Shown here in pieces: positions 55,470 through 64,000 of a DNA stretch of 64,000 bases. This stretch comes from Nucisporomicrobium flavum (GTDB lineage: Bacteria; Actinomycetota; Actinomycetes; Mycobacteriales; Micromonosporaceae). Position 1 is the stretch's first letter. Each line of letters starts with the position of its first letter. The notes beneath the pieces are model-generated. The model had not been told where the DNA came from, made no database searches, and worked only from the letters and a program-made list of their open reading frames with translations. The DNA is taken from positions 255,593 through 319,592 of the forward strand of contig NZ_JADMLH010000010.1 in assembly GCF_016464385.1 (NCBI RefSeq), read 5' to 3'. The translations under genes were made by a program, and so were the position numbers.

Positions 55470-55997
55470 TCAGTCGGTCCCGCAGGCCTTCGACAGCGTC
55501 TCCTGCAGGCCGTCCAGCTTCTCGGCGTCGAGCTTGCGCACGTCGCCCTTGAGCGCCGACACCTGCTTGCTCATCGCGCCCAGGGCCTTCTTCAGCTGCG
55601 GCTCCGAAGCCAGCTTCGCCATGTCGCCCAGGGCGAAGGAGTAGTTCTCCACGTCCCGGGTGGTCTTCGCCTTGGCGGCGGCGACCGCGGCCTTGTCCTG
55701 CGCCGACTCGGCGTCGATCAGCAGCTTGAGGTCCTGGGCGAAGTTCTTCGCGGCGTCACCGCCGGTCTTCGCGGCCTGGTCGCAGATCGCCTTCGTGTTG
55801 CCCTTGAGCGCCGCGTCACCCTTGCCGGCCGCCGACGAGCGGGGTGCCGGTGCGCTGCTCCCGCCGGACGTGGGCGTGCCCGCCGGGACGGAAGCCGCCG
55901 GCGTCGCCGCGGCCGGGGTGTCGGCGGACTTGTCGGTCGAGCAGGCGCCGAGCAGCAGGGCGCTGCTCAGGACCGCCGCGCACAGAACGCGTCGCAT
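55470..55997 (-). CDS. Secreted lipoprotein, helical, unknown function
   Basis: 175 residues from ATG 55997 (MRRVLCAAV); an upstream ATG at 56045 would spoil the signal sequence. Lipobox LLGAC with Cys ~19, a Thr/Ala/Pro/Ser-rich linker to ~60, then ~110 residues of amphipathic helix rich in Lys/Ala with Cys in AICDQAAK and SKACGTD. Likely a surface-exposed helical bundle. No family recognised. Confidence 0.85.
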   Translation of the reverse strand: MRRVLCAAVLSSALLLGACSTDKSADTPAAATPAASVPAGTPTSGGSSAPAPRSSAAGKGDAALKGNTKAICDQAAKTGGDAAKNFAQDLKLLIDAESAQDKAAVAAAKAKTTRDVENYSFALGDMAKLASEPQLKKALGAMSKQVSALKGDVRKLDAEKLDGLQETLSKACGTD

Positions 55998-56115
55998 GAT
56001 GCTCCTACAGGGGATGAGCGAGGGGATCACGAGACTAGCCGACATAGATCATCCGACATGGAGCGGGCGGCCCCAGCAGCACGTTCTGCCAGGACCGCCC
56101 GGAAAACCACACTTC

Positions 56116-59100
56116 TCAGGGCCGGGTACGCCGCCGTGCGCCACCGCGCCGCGAGCGACGCCGTCCGCCGGTGCCCGCACCGACCGACCCGTCGTCGTCC
56201 TCGTCGTCGTCGGCCGCGTCCGGGTCGTCCGCGCCCGTCAACTGCAGCGGCTCCGTGCCGTCGGCCTCGTACCGCGACAGGTCGTAGCCGCTGATGTCGT
56301 AGTCGTCGTCATCGTCGTCCGAGGAGACCTTCGGCGCGGGACTGATCACACCCGAGCCGGCCGCGACGATCCCCGAGCCGGCCGGGGGCAGCCCCGCCGT
56401 CTCGGCCGCCGGGTCCTCGGCCACCGCGTGCGCGGTGACCGGCTGCTCCGCGATCGGCTCCTCGGCCGCCACGACCTCGGGCTCGACGGGGGCCTGCTCG
56501 CCGCCACCGCCGCGACGGCGCCGCGACTTGGCGGGCTGAGCCGGGGCCTCCGTCCGCGCAGCCGCCGCGACAGCCTTCACCTGGGTGCCCGCGCCCGTAC
56601 CGGCCGACCGCTTCTCCGGCACCGGCTCGGTGTGGATGATCACGCCGCGGCCCTTGCAGTGTTCGCAGGTCTCGCTGAACGCCTCGAGCAGCCCGGCGCC
56701 GATGCGCTTGCGGGTCATCTGCACGAGTCCCAGCGAGGTGATCTCGGTGACCTGGTGCTTCGTCCGGTCCCGGCCCAGGCACTCGGTGAGCCGCCGCAGC
56801 ACCAGCTCGCGGTTGCTCTCCAGCACCATGTCGATGAAGTCGATCACCACGATGCCGCCGATGTCGCGCAGCCGCAGCTGCCGGACGATCTCCTCGGCCG
56901 CCTCGAGGTTGTTGCGGGTGACCGTCTCCTCGAGGTTGCCGCCGGCGCCCGTGTACTTGCCGGTGTTCACGTCGACGACGGTCATCGCCTCGGTACGGTC
57001 GAAGACCAGGTGGCCGCCCGAGGGCAGGAACACCTTGCGGTCCAGGCCCTTGAGGATCTGCTCGTCGATGCGCTTGTCCGCGAACACGTCGCCCCCGCCG
57101 GTGTAGCGGTGCATCCGCTCGACCAGGTCGGGCGAGACGGAGTTCAGGTAGTTCTCCAGCTCGCCGTACGCCTGGTCGCCCTGCACGATCAGCTCGCGGA
57201 AGTCCTCGTTGAAGAGGTCGCGGACGACGCGGATGACCAGGTCGGGCTCCTCGGAGAGCGGGCGCGGCGCGGCACCCTCGGCCGCCTTCGCCTGGATCTC
57301 CTCCCACTGCGCCTGCAGCCGCTTGACGTCGCGGGCCAGCTCGTCCTCGCTGGCGCCCTCGGCCGCCGTGCGCACGATCACGCCGGCGCCGTCCGGGACC
57401 AGCTTCTTCAGCACGTCACGCAGCCGCTTGCGCTCGTTGTCGGGCAGCTTGCGGCTGATGCCGGAGGCGTTCCCGTTCGGTACGTACACCAGGTGCCGGC
57501 CGGAGAGCGCGATGTGGCTGCTCAGCCGTGCGCCCTTGTGCCCGATCGGGTCCTTGGTGACCTGGACCAGCACGGAGTCGCCGGAGCGCAGCGCCTGCTC
57601 GATCGAGCGTGCCCGCCCCTCGAGCCCGGTGGCGTCCCAGTTGACCTCGCCGGCGTAGAGGACGGCGTTACGCCCCCGGCCGACGTCGACGAACGCGGCC
57701 TCCATGCTCGGCAGCACGTTCTGCACCTTGCCGAGGTACACGTTGCCGACCATGGTGCCGGAGGTGGACCGGGACACGTAGTGCTCGACCAGGACGCCGT
57801 CCTCGAGCACGGCGATCTGCGTCCGGTCGGGCTTCTGCCGGACGACCATGACCCGGTCGACGGCCTCGCGGCGGGCCAGGAACTCCGACTCGCTCAGGAT
57901 CGGCGGGCGGGTCCGGCGCTGCTCGCGGCCGTCCCGGCGGCGCTGCCGCTTCGCCTCCAGGCGCGTGGAGCCGGAGACGCCCTGCACCTCGTCGCTGCGG
58001 CGCGGCTCGCGCACCCGCACGACCGTGTGCACGCCGTCCTCGACCCCGCCGGACTCGGCGTCGCCCGAACCCTTGCGGCGCCGGCGCCGGCGGCGGCGGG
58101 TGACCCCGTCGCCCTCCTCGGCGTCGTCCTCGTCACCCTCGGCCTCGGCGGCGTCCTCGGGCTGCTCGGCGGCGCCGTCATCCTCGTCGGCCTCGTCGGA
58201 CGGGCCCTTGCCGCGCCCGCGTCCCCGGCGTCCCCGGCGACGCCGGCGGCGGCCGGCGCTGTCCTCGTCGTCATCGTCCTCGTCGGCGCCGTCCTCGATG
58301 TCGTCCGCGGTCTCGTCGGTCTCCTCGAGCACGGGAGCCTCGACGGCCTCGACGGCGGTCGTCTCCTCGGCCTCGGCCGCGGCGCCACCCCGGCGGCGAC
58401 GCCGGCTCTTGCGGACGCCCTCGGCGGGCTCCTCCGCAGCGTCGGGAGCCACGAGCTCGGCGACGGCCTCGGTGGTCTCGGCGACCGGCTCGACTGCGGA
58501 AGCGGCGGCTCCGCGCCGGGTGCGGCGGGTCGTCGGCGCGGGCTCGGCCTCCGGGTCCGGCGGCATGAACAGCACGGCGGGCGGCAAGGCGGCCTTCCGG
58601 CCACGGCGCGGCTTCGGCTCCTCCTCGACGAAGTCGTCGTCGAGCGGCAACACCCCGATGACGGGTACGCCGGCAGCAGCGTCCTGAGCGGTCTCGTCCT
58701 CGTCCTCGACGACCGGCTCCTCGACAGCGGGAACCGGGACCGGCGTGGACACGGCCGACGTGGACACGGCCGGCGTCTCGTCCAGGGATGCGGCCGGCGG
58801 CTCGGCGGGCGCGGCGGCCGGCGCGGCCTTCTTGCGCGCCCGGCTCCGGGTGGCCTTCACGGGCGCGACCGGCTCGGCATCGCTGAGCAGGCTCTCCGCA
58901 ACGGCGGCGGGCTCCTCCGCCAGGGCCTCCGCAGCAGCCGGGGCGGCCTTCTTGCGCGCCCGGCTCCGGGTGGCCTTCACCGGGGGTGTCGCAGCGGTCT
59001 CCGCCGCGGCGACGGCGTCGCCGGCGTTGGCCGCCTCGTCGGCGGCGCCGGGCTCCGCGCCGGGCGCGTCCACCGGCACAGCCGGCGGCGTGGCCTTGCG

Positions 59101-59205
59101 ACGCGGGGCGCGGGTGCGGCGCGCGGGTGCAGCGGTCTCGGCGGCTTCAACGGTGGGAGGCGTTGCCTCGTCCCGTTCACCGCCCTGTGGCTCGTTATCG
59201 AGCAT
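56116..59205 (-). CDS. rne: Ribonuclease E/G
   Basis: 1,029 residues from ATG 59205 (MLDNEPQGGERDE). A ~430-residue disordered N-terminal extension of alternating acidic and basic tracts (EDDDDEDSAGRRRRRR style) precedes the catalytic half: S1 domain (YLGKVQNVLPSMEAAFVDVG), DNase I-like site with Asp in VVDVNTGKYTG (~743) and VIDFIDMV (~790), and the Zn-link CEHCKG (~847). A shorter acidic C-terminal tail follows. As in other actinobacteria the catalytic core is central, with scaffold regions on both sides. Major mRNA decay and rRNA processing enzyme. Confidence 0.95.
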   Translation of the reverse strand: MLDNEPQGGERDEATPPTVEAAETAAPARRTRAPRRKATPPAVPVDAPGAEPGAADEAANAGDAVAAAETAATPPVKATRSRARKKAAPAAAEALAEEPAAVAESLLSDAEPVAPVKATRSRARKKAAPAAAPAEPPAASLDETPAVSTSAVSTPVPVPAVEEPVVEDEDETAQDAAAGVPVIGVLPLDDDFVEEEPKPRRGRKAALPPAVLFMPPDPEAEPAPTTRRTRRGAAASAVEPVAETTEAVAELVAPDAAEEPAEGVRKSRRRRRGGAAAEAEETTAVEAVEAPVLEETDETADDIEDGADEDDDDEDSAGRRRRRRGRRGRGRGKGPSDEADEDDGAAEQPEDAAEAEGDEDDAEEGDGVTRRRRRRRRKGSGDAESGGVEDGVHTVVRVREPRRSDEVQGVSGSTRLEAKRQRRRDGREQRRTRPPILSESEFLARREAVDRVMVVRQKPDRTQIAVLEDGVLVEHYVSRSTSGTMVGNVYLGKVQNVLPSMEAAFVDVGRGRNAVLYAGEVNWDATGLEGRARSIEQALRSGDSVLVQVTKDPIGHKGARLSSHIALSGRHLVYVPNGNASGISRKLPDNERKRLRDVLKKLVPDGAGVIVRTAAEGASEDELARDVKRLQAQWEEIQAKAAEGAAPRPLSEEPDLVIRVVRDLFNEDFRELIVQGDQAYGELENYLNSVSPDLVERMHRYTGGGDVFADKRIDEQILKGLDRKVFLPSGGHLVFDRTEAMTVVDVNTGKYTGAGGNLEETVTRNNLEAAEEIVRQLRLRDIGGIVVIDFIDMVLESNRELVLRRLTECLGRDRTKHQVTEITSLGLVQMTRKRIGAGLLEAFSETCEHCKGRGVIIHTEPVPEKRSAGTGAGTQVKAVAAAARTEAPAQPAKSRRRRGGGGEQAPVEPEVVAAEEPIAEQPVTAHAVAEDPAAETAGLPPAGSGIVAAGSGVISPAPKVSSDDDDDDYDISGYDLSRYEADGTEPLQLTGADDPDAADDDEDDDGSVGAGTGGRRRSRRGGARRRTRP

Positions 59206-59334
59206 CGGGCGCTCTCCAGTTCTGGCGGCCCCGGGCGCGGGTGAGCGCTGCCACGCAGGGTCGCCGCAAGTTTTTCGGTCCCGGCCGTCGGACGGGCTTC
59301 CGAAGTCTGCCAACGCGGGCGCCGGCCGAACCGG

Positions 59335-60108
59335 TCAACGCCCTCCGATGGGTGCGTCCTCGCGATCCGCGTCCAACGGATCGACGATCTCCCCCTGCGG
59401 GGTGAGCGAACCCTGGGCCAGCCGGGTCACCCGTGGGGGCACCGGCGGCTCCAGGCCGGCCACCACATGCAGGCCGGACAAGACGTCATCGGGCCGTACG
59501 GCGGGCGTGACCTGCCGCACGACAAGGTCGATTATCGCACACCGTGCCGCCCCGGCCCCGGAAGGTGCGCCAGACTGCTCGGTCACAGCGAAGAACGCAA
59601 CTGCATTTCGGGCGTCGAACGAGCGCCGTCCCTGCTTCGTCATGCGCTCGACCAGCACTTCCTCGGCCGCGAGGAACGCCCGGACGGCCTCGGCCGCCAC
59701 CGCGGGCTCGACCTCGGGAAGCTCGATCAGCCACCGGGACGCGTCGATCCGGTCGGCCAGGCTGCCCTCGCGCGCCACCACGGCGTCAAGGACGTCCAGG
59801 CCCGGGGAGAGCGCCGCGTCCAGCGCCACGCGCAGCTGCTGCGGGTCCACCTCGGCCTGCAGCCCGATCTCCAGGTACTCCGCCTCGCTCCCGACGCCGG
59901 TCGGCGCGGCACTCGCGTACGAGATCTTGGGGTGCGGGGTGAAGCCCTGGGAGAACGCGATCGGGACCGCGGCACGCCGCAGGGCCCGCTCGAAGGCTCG
60001 CGCGAAGTCGCGGTGCGAGGTGAAACGCAGCGGGCCGCGCTTCGCGTAGCGCAGGCGGATCCGCTGGACGACGGGCGCCTGACCGCCGACGGGCTGGTTC
60101 TTGGCCAT
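59335..60108 (-). CDS. TIGR03936/DUF2344 radical SAM-associated protein
   Basis: 257 residues from ATG 60108. The DUF2344 pattern is clear: RIRLRYAKRGPLRFTSHRDFARAFERALRR, FSQGFTPHPKISYA and EYLEIGL. It starts 3 bp after the stop of the radical SAM gene, with which it is fused in some bacteria. The pair precedes rne in most actinobacteria, suggesting an RNA or ribosome modification role; this is inference. Confidence 0.93.
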   Translation of the reverse strand: MAKNQPVGGQAPVVQRIRLRYAKRGPLRFTSHRDFARAFERALRRAAVPIAFSQGFTPHPKISYASAAPTGVGSEAEYLEIGLQAEVDPQQLRVALDAALSPGLDVLDAVVAREGSLADRIDASRWLIELPEVEPAVAAEAVRAFLAAEEVLVERMTKQGRRSFDARNAVAFFAVTEQSGAPSGAGAARCAIIDLVVRQVTPAVRPDDVLSGLHVVAGLEPPVPPRVTRLAQGSLTPQGEIVDPLDADREDAPIGGR

Positions 60109-60110
60109 GG

Positions 60111-62054
60111 CTAGACGGGTACTCGCAGACTGTTCACGGGGGTCAGGGGCAGCAGCTTCTTGCCGGTGGGGCCGATCTGGATCTCGGTGTCCATCGCCGG
60201 GCACACGCCGCAGTCGAAGCACGGGGTCCAGCGGCAGTCGTCCTGCTCGTACTCGCCGAGCGAGTCCTGCCAGTCCTGCCAGAGCCAGTCCTTGTCCAGA
60301 CCCGAGTCCAGGTGGTCCCAGGGCAGCACCTCGAGCTGGTCACGCTCGCGGGTCGTGTACCAGTCGAGGTCGACGCCGAAGCCGGGGAGCACCTCGGCGC
60401 AGGCCTCGACCCAGCGGGTGTACGAGAAGTGCTCGGACCAGCCGTCGAAACGCCCGCCTTTGTCCCAGACGCGCCGGATGACCTTGCCGACCCGGCGGTC
60501 GCCGCGGGAGAGCAGGCCCTCGATCAGTGACGGCTCGCCGTCGTGGTAGCGGTAGCCGATCGCCCGGCCCAGCGACCGGTCGCTGTTGATCTCCTGCTTG
60601 AGCAGCCGGAGCCGGTTGTCGATGACCTCCGGGCGCTCCATGGCGGCCCACTGGAACGGGGTGTGCGGCTTCGGCACGAACCCGCCGATCGAGACCGTGC
60701 AGCGGATGTCCTTGGTACCCGCGGCGGCCCGGCCGGCCCGGATCACCTCGTGCGCCATGTGCGCGATCTCGAGCACGTCCTCGTCGGTCTCGGTGGGCAG
60801 GCCGCACATGAAGTACAGCTTCACCTGCCGCCACCCGTTCGAGTACGCGGTGACGACCGTCCGGATCAGGTCCTCCTTGGTCACCATCTTGTTGATGACC
60901 TTGCGGATCCGCTCGGAGCCGCCCTCGGGCGCGAACGTGAGGCCGGTGCGCCGACCGTTGCGGGACAGCTCCTGCGCCAGGTCGATGTTGAAGGCGTCGA
61001 CCCGGGTGGACGGCAGCGACAGCGAGACGTTGGTGTCGGCGTACTGCTGGGCCAGGCCCGAGCACATGTCGCCGATCTCGGAGTGGTCGGCGCTGGACAG
61101 CGAGAGCAGGCCGACCTCGGAGAAGCCGGAGAACTCCAGGCCCTCCTTCACCATCTGCCCCACGGTGGTGATCGACCGCTCGCGTACCGGGCGGGTGATC
61201 ATGCCGGCCTGGCAGAACCGGCAGCCCCGGGTGCAGCCGCGGAAGATCTCCACGGCGTACCGCTCGTGGACCGTCTCGGCGAGCGGAACCAGCGGCTTCT
61301 TCGGGTACGGCCAGGCGTCCAGGTCCATGGTCGTGCGCTTGGCCACCCGGAACGGCACGTCCGGACGGTTCGGCACGACGCGCTGGATCCGGCCGTCCGG
61401 CAGGTAGTCGACGTCGTAGAAGCGCGGCACGTAGATGCTCTCCGTACGCGCGAGGCGCAGCAGCAGCTCCTCACGACCACCGGGGCAGCCCTCGGCCTTC
61501 CACTCCCGGATGATGCCGGTGATCTCGAGGACCGCCTCCTCGCCGTCGCCGAGCACCGCGGCGTCGATGAAGTCGGCGATCGGCTCCGGGTTGAAGGACG
61601 CGTGCCCGCCGGCGAGCACGATCGGGTCGTCGTCGCCCCGGTCGGCGGCGTCCAGCGGGATGCCGGCCAGGTCCAGGGCGGAGAGCATGTTGGTGTAGCC
61701 GAGCTCGGTCGCGAACGAGATGCCGAGCACGTCGAACGCCTTCACCGGGCGGTGCGCGTCGACCGTGAACTGCGGGACGCCCCGCTCCTTCATCAGCGCC
61801 TCGAGGTCCGGCCAGACCGCGTACGTCCGCTCGGCCAGCACGTCGGGCTGCTCGTTGAGCACCTCGTACAGGATCTGCACGCCCTGGTTGGGCAGGCCCA
61901 CCTCGTACGCGTCCGGGTACATCAGCGCCCAGCGCACGGTGGTCGCGTCCCAGTCCTTGACGACGGCGCCGAGCTCGCCGCCCACGTACTGGATCGGCTT
62001 ACTGACCCGGGGCAGCAACTGCTCGAGCTGAGGAAAGACCGAAGCGATACTCAT
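60111..62054 (-). CDS. TIGR03960 family B12-binding radical SAM protein
   Basis: 647 residues. N-terminal B12-binding-like region (ALMYPDAYEVGLPNQGVQILY; AGGHASFNPEP), then the radical SAM cluster CTRGCRFCQAG near 275 and SLPSTRVDAF. The C-terminal part has CRWTPCFDCGVC, a likely second cluster site. Substrate unknown; conserved with DUF2344 and RNase E/G. Its ATG overlaps the stop of a short upstream reading frame (62051-62134). Confidence 0.94.
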   Translation of the reverse strand: MSIASVFPQLEQLLPRVSKPIQYVGGELGAVVKDWDATTVRWALMYPDAYEVGLPNQGVQILYEVLNEQPDVLAERTYAVWPDLEALMKERGVPQFTVDAHRPVKAFDVLGISFATELGYTNMLSALDLAGIPLDAADRGDDDPIVLAGGHASFNPEPIADFIDAAVLGDGEEAVLEITGIIREWKAEGCPGGREELLLRLARTESIYVPRFYDVDYLPDGRIQRVVPNRPDVPFRVAKRTTMDLDAWPYPKKPLVPLAETVHERYAVEIFRGCTRGCRFCQAGMITRPVRERSITTVGQMVKEGLEFSGFSEVGLLSLSSADHSEIGDMCSGLAQQYADTNVSLSLPSTRVDAFNIDLAQELSRNGRRTGLTFAPEGGSERIRKVINKMVTKEDLIRTVVTAYSNGWRQVKLYFMCGLPTETDEDVLEIAHMAHEVIRAGRAAAGTKDIRCTVSIGGFVPKPHTPFQWAAMERPEVIDNRLRLLKQEINSDRSLGRAIGYRYHDGEPSLIEGLLSRGDRRVGKVIRRVWDKGGRFDGWSEHFSYTRWVEACAEVLPGFGVDLDWYTTRERDQLEVLPWDHLDSGLDKDWLWQDWQDSLGEYEQDDCRWTPCFDCGVCPAMDTEIQIGPTGKKLLPLTPVNSLRVPV

Positions 62055-62134
62055 GCCACGGCCTCGCTTCGCTCCCCCGCGCCATGAGGCACGAGCGCAC
62101 TGAGTTGACTGATTCGCTCGCGTTGCTCGCTCAT
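62051..62134 (-). CDS. Candidate 27-residue leader ORF coupled to the radical SAM gene
   Basis: ATG at 62134 (or 62140) to TGA at 62051-62053, overlapping the radical SAM start as ATGA. The product would begin MSEQRERISQLSALVP. It contains the GAGCGA/GCGAGC short motifs that recur in Micromonosporaceae intergenic repeats, so it may be a dispersed repeat that happens to be open. No ribosome-binding site is obvious. Confidence 0.4.
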   Translation of the reverse strand: MSEQRERISQLSALVPHGAGERSEAVA

Positions 62135-62154
62135 GGGCATCCAGCGTACGCGGG

Positions 62155-62499
62155 CTAGCGGTTCACCTCTTCCGCGGCCTGGCGCAGGTTCGTGGCCAGA
62201 AGATCATCTCGGAACGCGCACAGCTGAAGCGTCATCCGGGCCGGCCCCGACTCGCCCACCACCAGCCGGATCGGGGTGCCGTTGCGATCCAGGTCACCCA
62301 CGAGCGAGTCGAGCAGCCGCACGCCCGCGCTGTCCAGGAACGAGACGGCGGTCAGGTCGATGAGCACCGCGCCGGCCCGGCCGGTGTGCCGCACGATCTC
62401 GCGGCCGATCGCCGGGGCGTTCGCCAGGTCGATCTCACCCGTGAGGCGGACCACCGCGGCGTCGCCAACCTTCGCGAAGGTCACCCACTGGTCGGTCAT
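62155..62499 (-). CDS. STAS domain anti-sigma factor antagonist
   Basis: 114 residues from ATG 62499, overlapping the upstream phosphatase stop by 4 bp. STAS pattern: VVRLTGEIDLANAPAIG, VLIDLTAVSFLDSAGVRLLDSL, with the phospho-acceptor Ser in FLDSAG. Such proteins bind an anti-sigma kinase unless phosphorylated. The coupled PP2C-HATPase protein is the obvious partner. Confidence 0.93.
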   Translation of the reverse strand: MTDQWVTFAKVGDAAVVRLTGEIDLANAPAIGREIVRHTGRAGAVLIDLTAVSFLDSAGVRLLDSLVGDLDRNGTPIRLVVGESGPARMTLQLCAFRDDLLATNLRQAAEEVNR

Positions 62500-64000
62500 C
62501 GCGCCTCTCCGCGGGAACGCCGCATGGTCACTGTCGTGCCGTCCGTACGGTCGAATGTCACGTCGTCCATCACCTGGTGGATCAGTTGCAGGCCGCGCCC
62601 GCGGGACAGGTCGGCGCCCGCCGCCTGCCAGTCGCCGCGATCGGTCACGCGGATCTCGACGGCCTCCTCGGAGATCGTCGCGGTGACGTCGACGATGCCG
62701 AACGGGTCGTTGCGGTAGCCGTGCTCGATGGCGTTCGCGACCGCCTCCGAGCCGGCCAGCAGCACCGCCTGGGTGCACTCCTCGTCGAGGCCGTGCGACA
62801 GGAGCCAGCCGCGCAGATCCTTGCGGAGCAGCGCTATCTGCACCGGGTCGGCGCCGATGGAGCGCTCCAGCCGGTCCTCGGTGCCGATCGCCAGGCAGAG
62901 CAGGCAGACGTCGTCGCCGTGCTCGCGGCCGACAAGGCTCTGCGCCAGGCCGGCGGTGAGGCCGGGCAGCGGGGCGTCGCGCCGGCCCGCGTACGCCCGG
63001 GCCAGCATCTCGAAGCCGGCGTCGATACGGCGGTTCCGGCGCTCGATCAGCCCGTCGGTGTAGAGCAGCACCCTGGTGCCGGCCGCCAGCGGCGTACGGT
63101 GCTCGATGCGCGTCCGGCGCCCGGCGTGCGAGCCGAGCGCACCGGAACGGCCGTCGAGCAGGTAGCGCGGGGAGCCACCCGGCTCGGCGAGCAGCGGCGG
63201 CAGATGCCCCGCGCAGGCGTACGTCATCTCGCGGGTGCTCAGGTCGACCTCGGCGTACGCGACTGTGGCCATGCGCGCCGACTCGACCCGTTCGACGAAC
63301 CGGTCCAGGCGTTCCAGCAGCCGGGCCGGGCCGGCCTCCGCCGAGGCGAGGGCGCGGATCGCGCTGCGCAGCTGGCCCATGGTGGTGGCCGCGTCGATGC
63401 CCCGCCCGACCACGTCGCCGACGACCACGGCCAGCTTGTCCGGGGTGATCAGGAACGCGTCGAACCAGTCACCGCCGACCTCGAGATCGTGGGCGGCCGC
63501 CTGGTAGTGGGTCTCGACGGCGAAACGCGGGTCGCTCGGCACGTCGCCGGCGAGCAGGCTGCGCTGCAGCGTCCGGGCGATGGCCCGTTCCTGCTCGTAG
63601 AGCCGGGCGTTCTCCAGCGCGAGCGCGGCGCGGTCGGCCAGGTCGGTGAGGAAGGCGGTCTCCTCGGCGGTACGCCGGCCCGCGGCCGACCGCAGCGCGA
63701 GGGTGCCCAGCACCTTGCCGCCCACGCTCAGCGGCAGCACGGCGCAGTCGAGGCCGGCGCCGGGCTCGGCGAACTCGGCCTTGCCGTTGGCCACGACCAG
63801 GGCGGTCCGCTCCGCGAGCCGGTCCGGGTCGGGCTCGGGACCGCCGGCGTCGGCGACCAGGCCGGCCGGGCCGATCTGCAGGCGTACGGCGGCCCACTCG
63901 GCGATCTCGGGGACCAGCCGCTCGGCCAGGCGCCGGGCCCGGGGCATGAGCCGCTGCAACTCCTCGAGGGAGCGGGTGGTCTCGGCGAGGAACGTGGCGC
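62496..64000 (-). CDS. GAF-PP2C (SpoIIE) phosphatase with C-terminal HATPase domain (partial)
   Basis: At least 501 codons; the frame is open at the right edge, so the start lies outside. Visible order: a GAF-like domain (~first 130 residues: AALALENARLYEQE), a SpoIIE/PP2C domain (VGGDWFDAFL, VVGDVVGRGIDAAT, GHLPPLL, LYTDGLIE), then an anti-sigma kinase-type HATPase (LAGSEAVANAIEHGY, GRGLQLIHQVMDD). It can thus both remove and add phosphate on a STAS protein such as the one encoded next to it. Confidence 0.92.
   Translation of the reverse strand, partial: ATFLAETTRSLEELQRLMPRARRLAERLVPEIAEWAAVRLQIGPAGLVADAGGPEPDPDRLAERTALVVANGKAEFAEPGAGLDCAVLPLSVGGKVLGTLALRSAAGRRTAEETAFLTDLADRAALALENARLYEQERAIARTLQRSLLAGDVPSDPRFAVETHYQAAAHDLEVGGDWFDAFLITPDKLAVVVGDVVGRGIDAATTMGQLRSAIRALASAEAGPARLLERLDRFVERVESARMATVAYAEVDLSTREMTYACAGHLPPLLAEPGGSPRYLLDGRSGALGSHAGRRTRIEHRTPLAAGTRVLLYTDGLIERRNRRIDAGFEMLARAYAGRRDAPLPGLTAGLAQSLVGREHGDDVCLLCLAIGTEDRLERSIGADPVQIALLRKDLRGWLLSHGLDEECTQAVLLAGSEAVANAIEHGYRNDPFGIVDVTATISEEAVEIRVTDRGDWQAAGADLSRGRGLQLIHQVMDDVTFDRTDGTTVTMRRSRGEAR

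Overview
The window is about 64 kb of very GC-rich actinomycete chromosome. Third-position GC is extreme, GTG starts and 4-bp ATGA/GTGA overlaps are common, and long open frames opposite genes are frequent. Gene content and order (hrcA-dnaJ-rsmE, lepA, hemW, rpsT, holA, comEA-comEC, nadD-rsfS, rplU-rpmA-obg, rne with two TIGR-type radical SAM neighbours) fit Micromonosporaceae, perhaps Actinoplanes; the genus is an inference. No tRNA, rRNA, CRISPR array or complete insertion sequence was seen.

Region 1 (1-13556, all minus strand) is a hydroxamate-type siderophore locus. Transcription runs right to left: two FecCD-type permeases and their ATPase (import), an MbtH-like protein, two half-ABC exporters, then a large NRPS (A-T-E-C-A-T-C...) that leaves the window at base 1. 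Three iron boxes built on TTAGGCTAGCCTAA precede the import operon, the mbtH-exporter operon and the NRPS. Two of them overlap the end of the preceding gene and supply its last codons, TTA-GGC-TAG. No substrate-binding protein or ornithine hydroxylase is visible; these may lie beyond the left edge or elsewhere.

Region 2 (13562-30682) is conserved backbone: the rsmE-dnaJ-hrcA heat-shock operon under a CIRCE element, a DUF4870 protein, a secreted subtilase, hemW, an enoyl-CoA hydratase homologue, an actinobacterial membrane-anchored protein, a GAF-PAS membrane sensor without an output domain, a YeaQ/GlsB-type membrane protein, lepA, a MOSC protein with a low-complexity insert, a DUF4240 protein, a phosphotransferase-fold protein and rpsT. 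The intergenic gaps here hold several unrelated short tandem-repeat arrays.

Region 3 (30683-47718) has a 1-kb repeat-rich gap, then holA and a proline-rich membrane protein, a secreted GH92 mannosidase, an NmrA-like oxidoreductase, comEC/comEA, a PrmC-related methyltransferase, a DUF1444-like protein, a 169-bp MITE-like element that supplies the stop codons of both flanking genes, degV, a lipoprotein, a histidine phosphatase, rsfS, nadD and a hybrid histidine kinase.

Region 4 (47778-64000) carries pepN, an unusual pair of type IV pilin-like genes (the second a ricin-type lectin), a GNAT acetyltransferase, obg-rpmA-rplU with a recognisable promoter, a lipoprotein, RNase E/G with its two radical-SAM-associated partners (preceded by a translationally coupled short ORF), and a partner-switching pair: a STAS protein and a PP2C-HATPase protein cut by the right edge.
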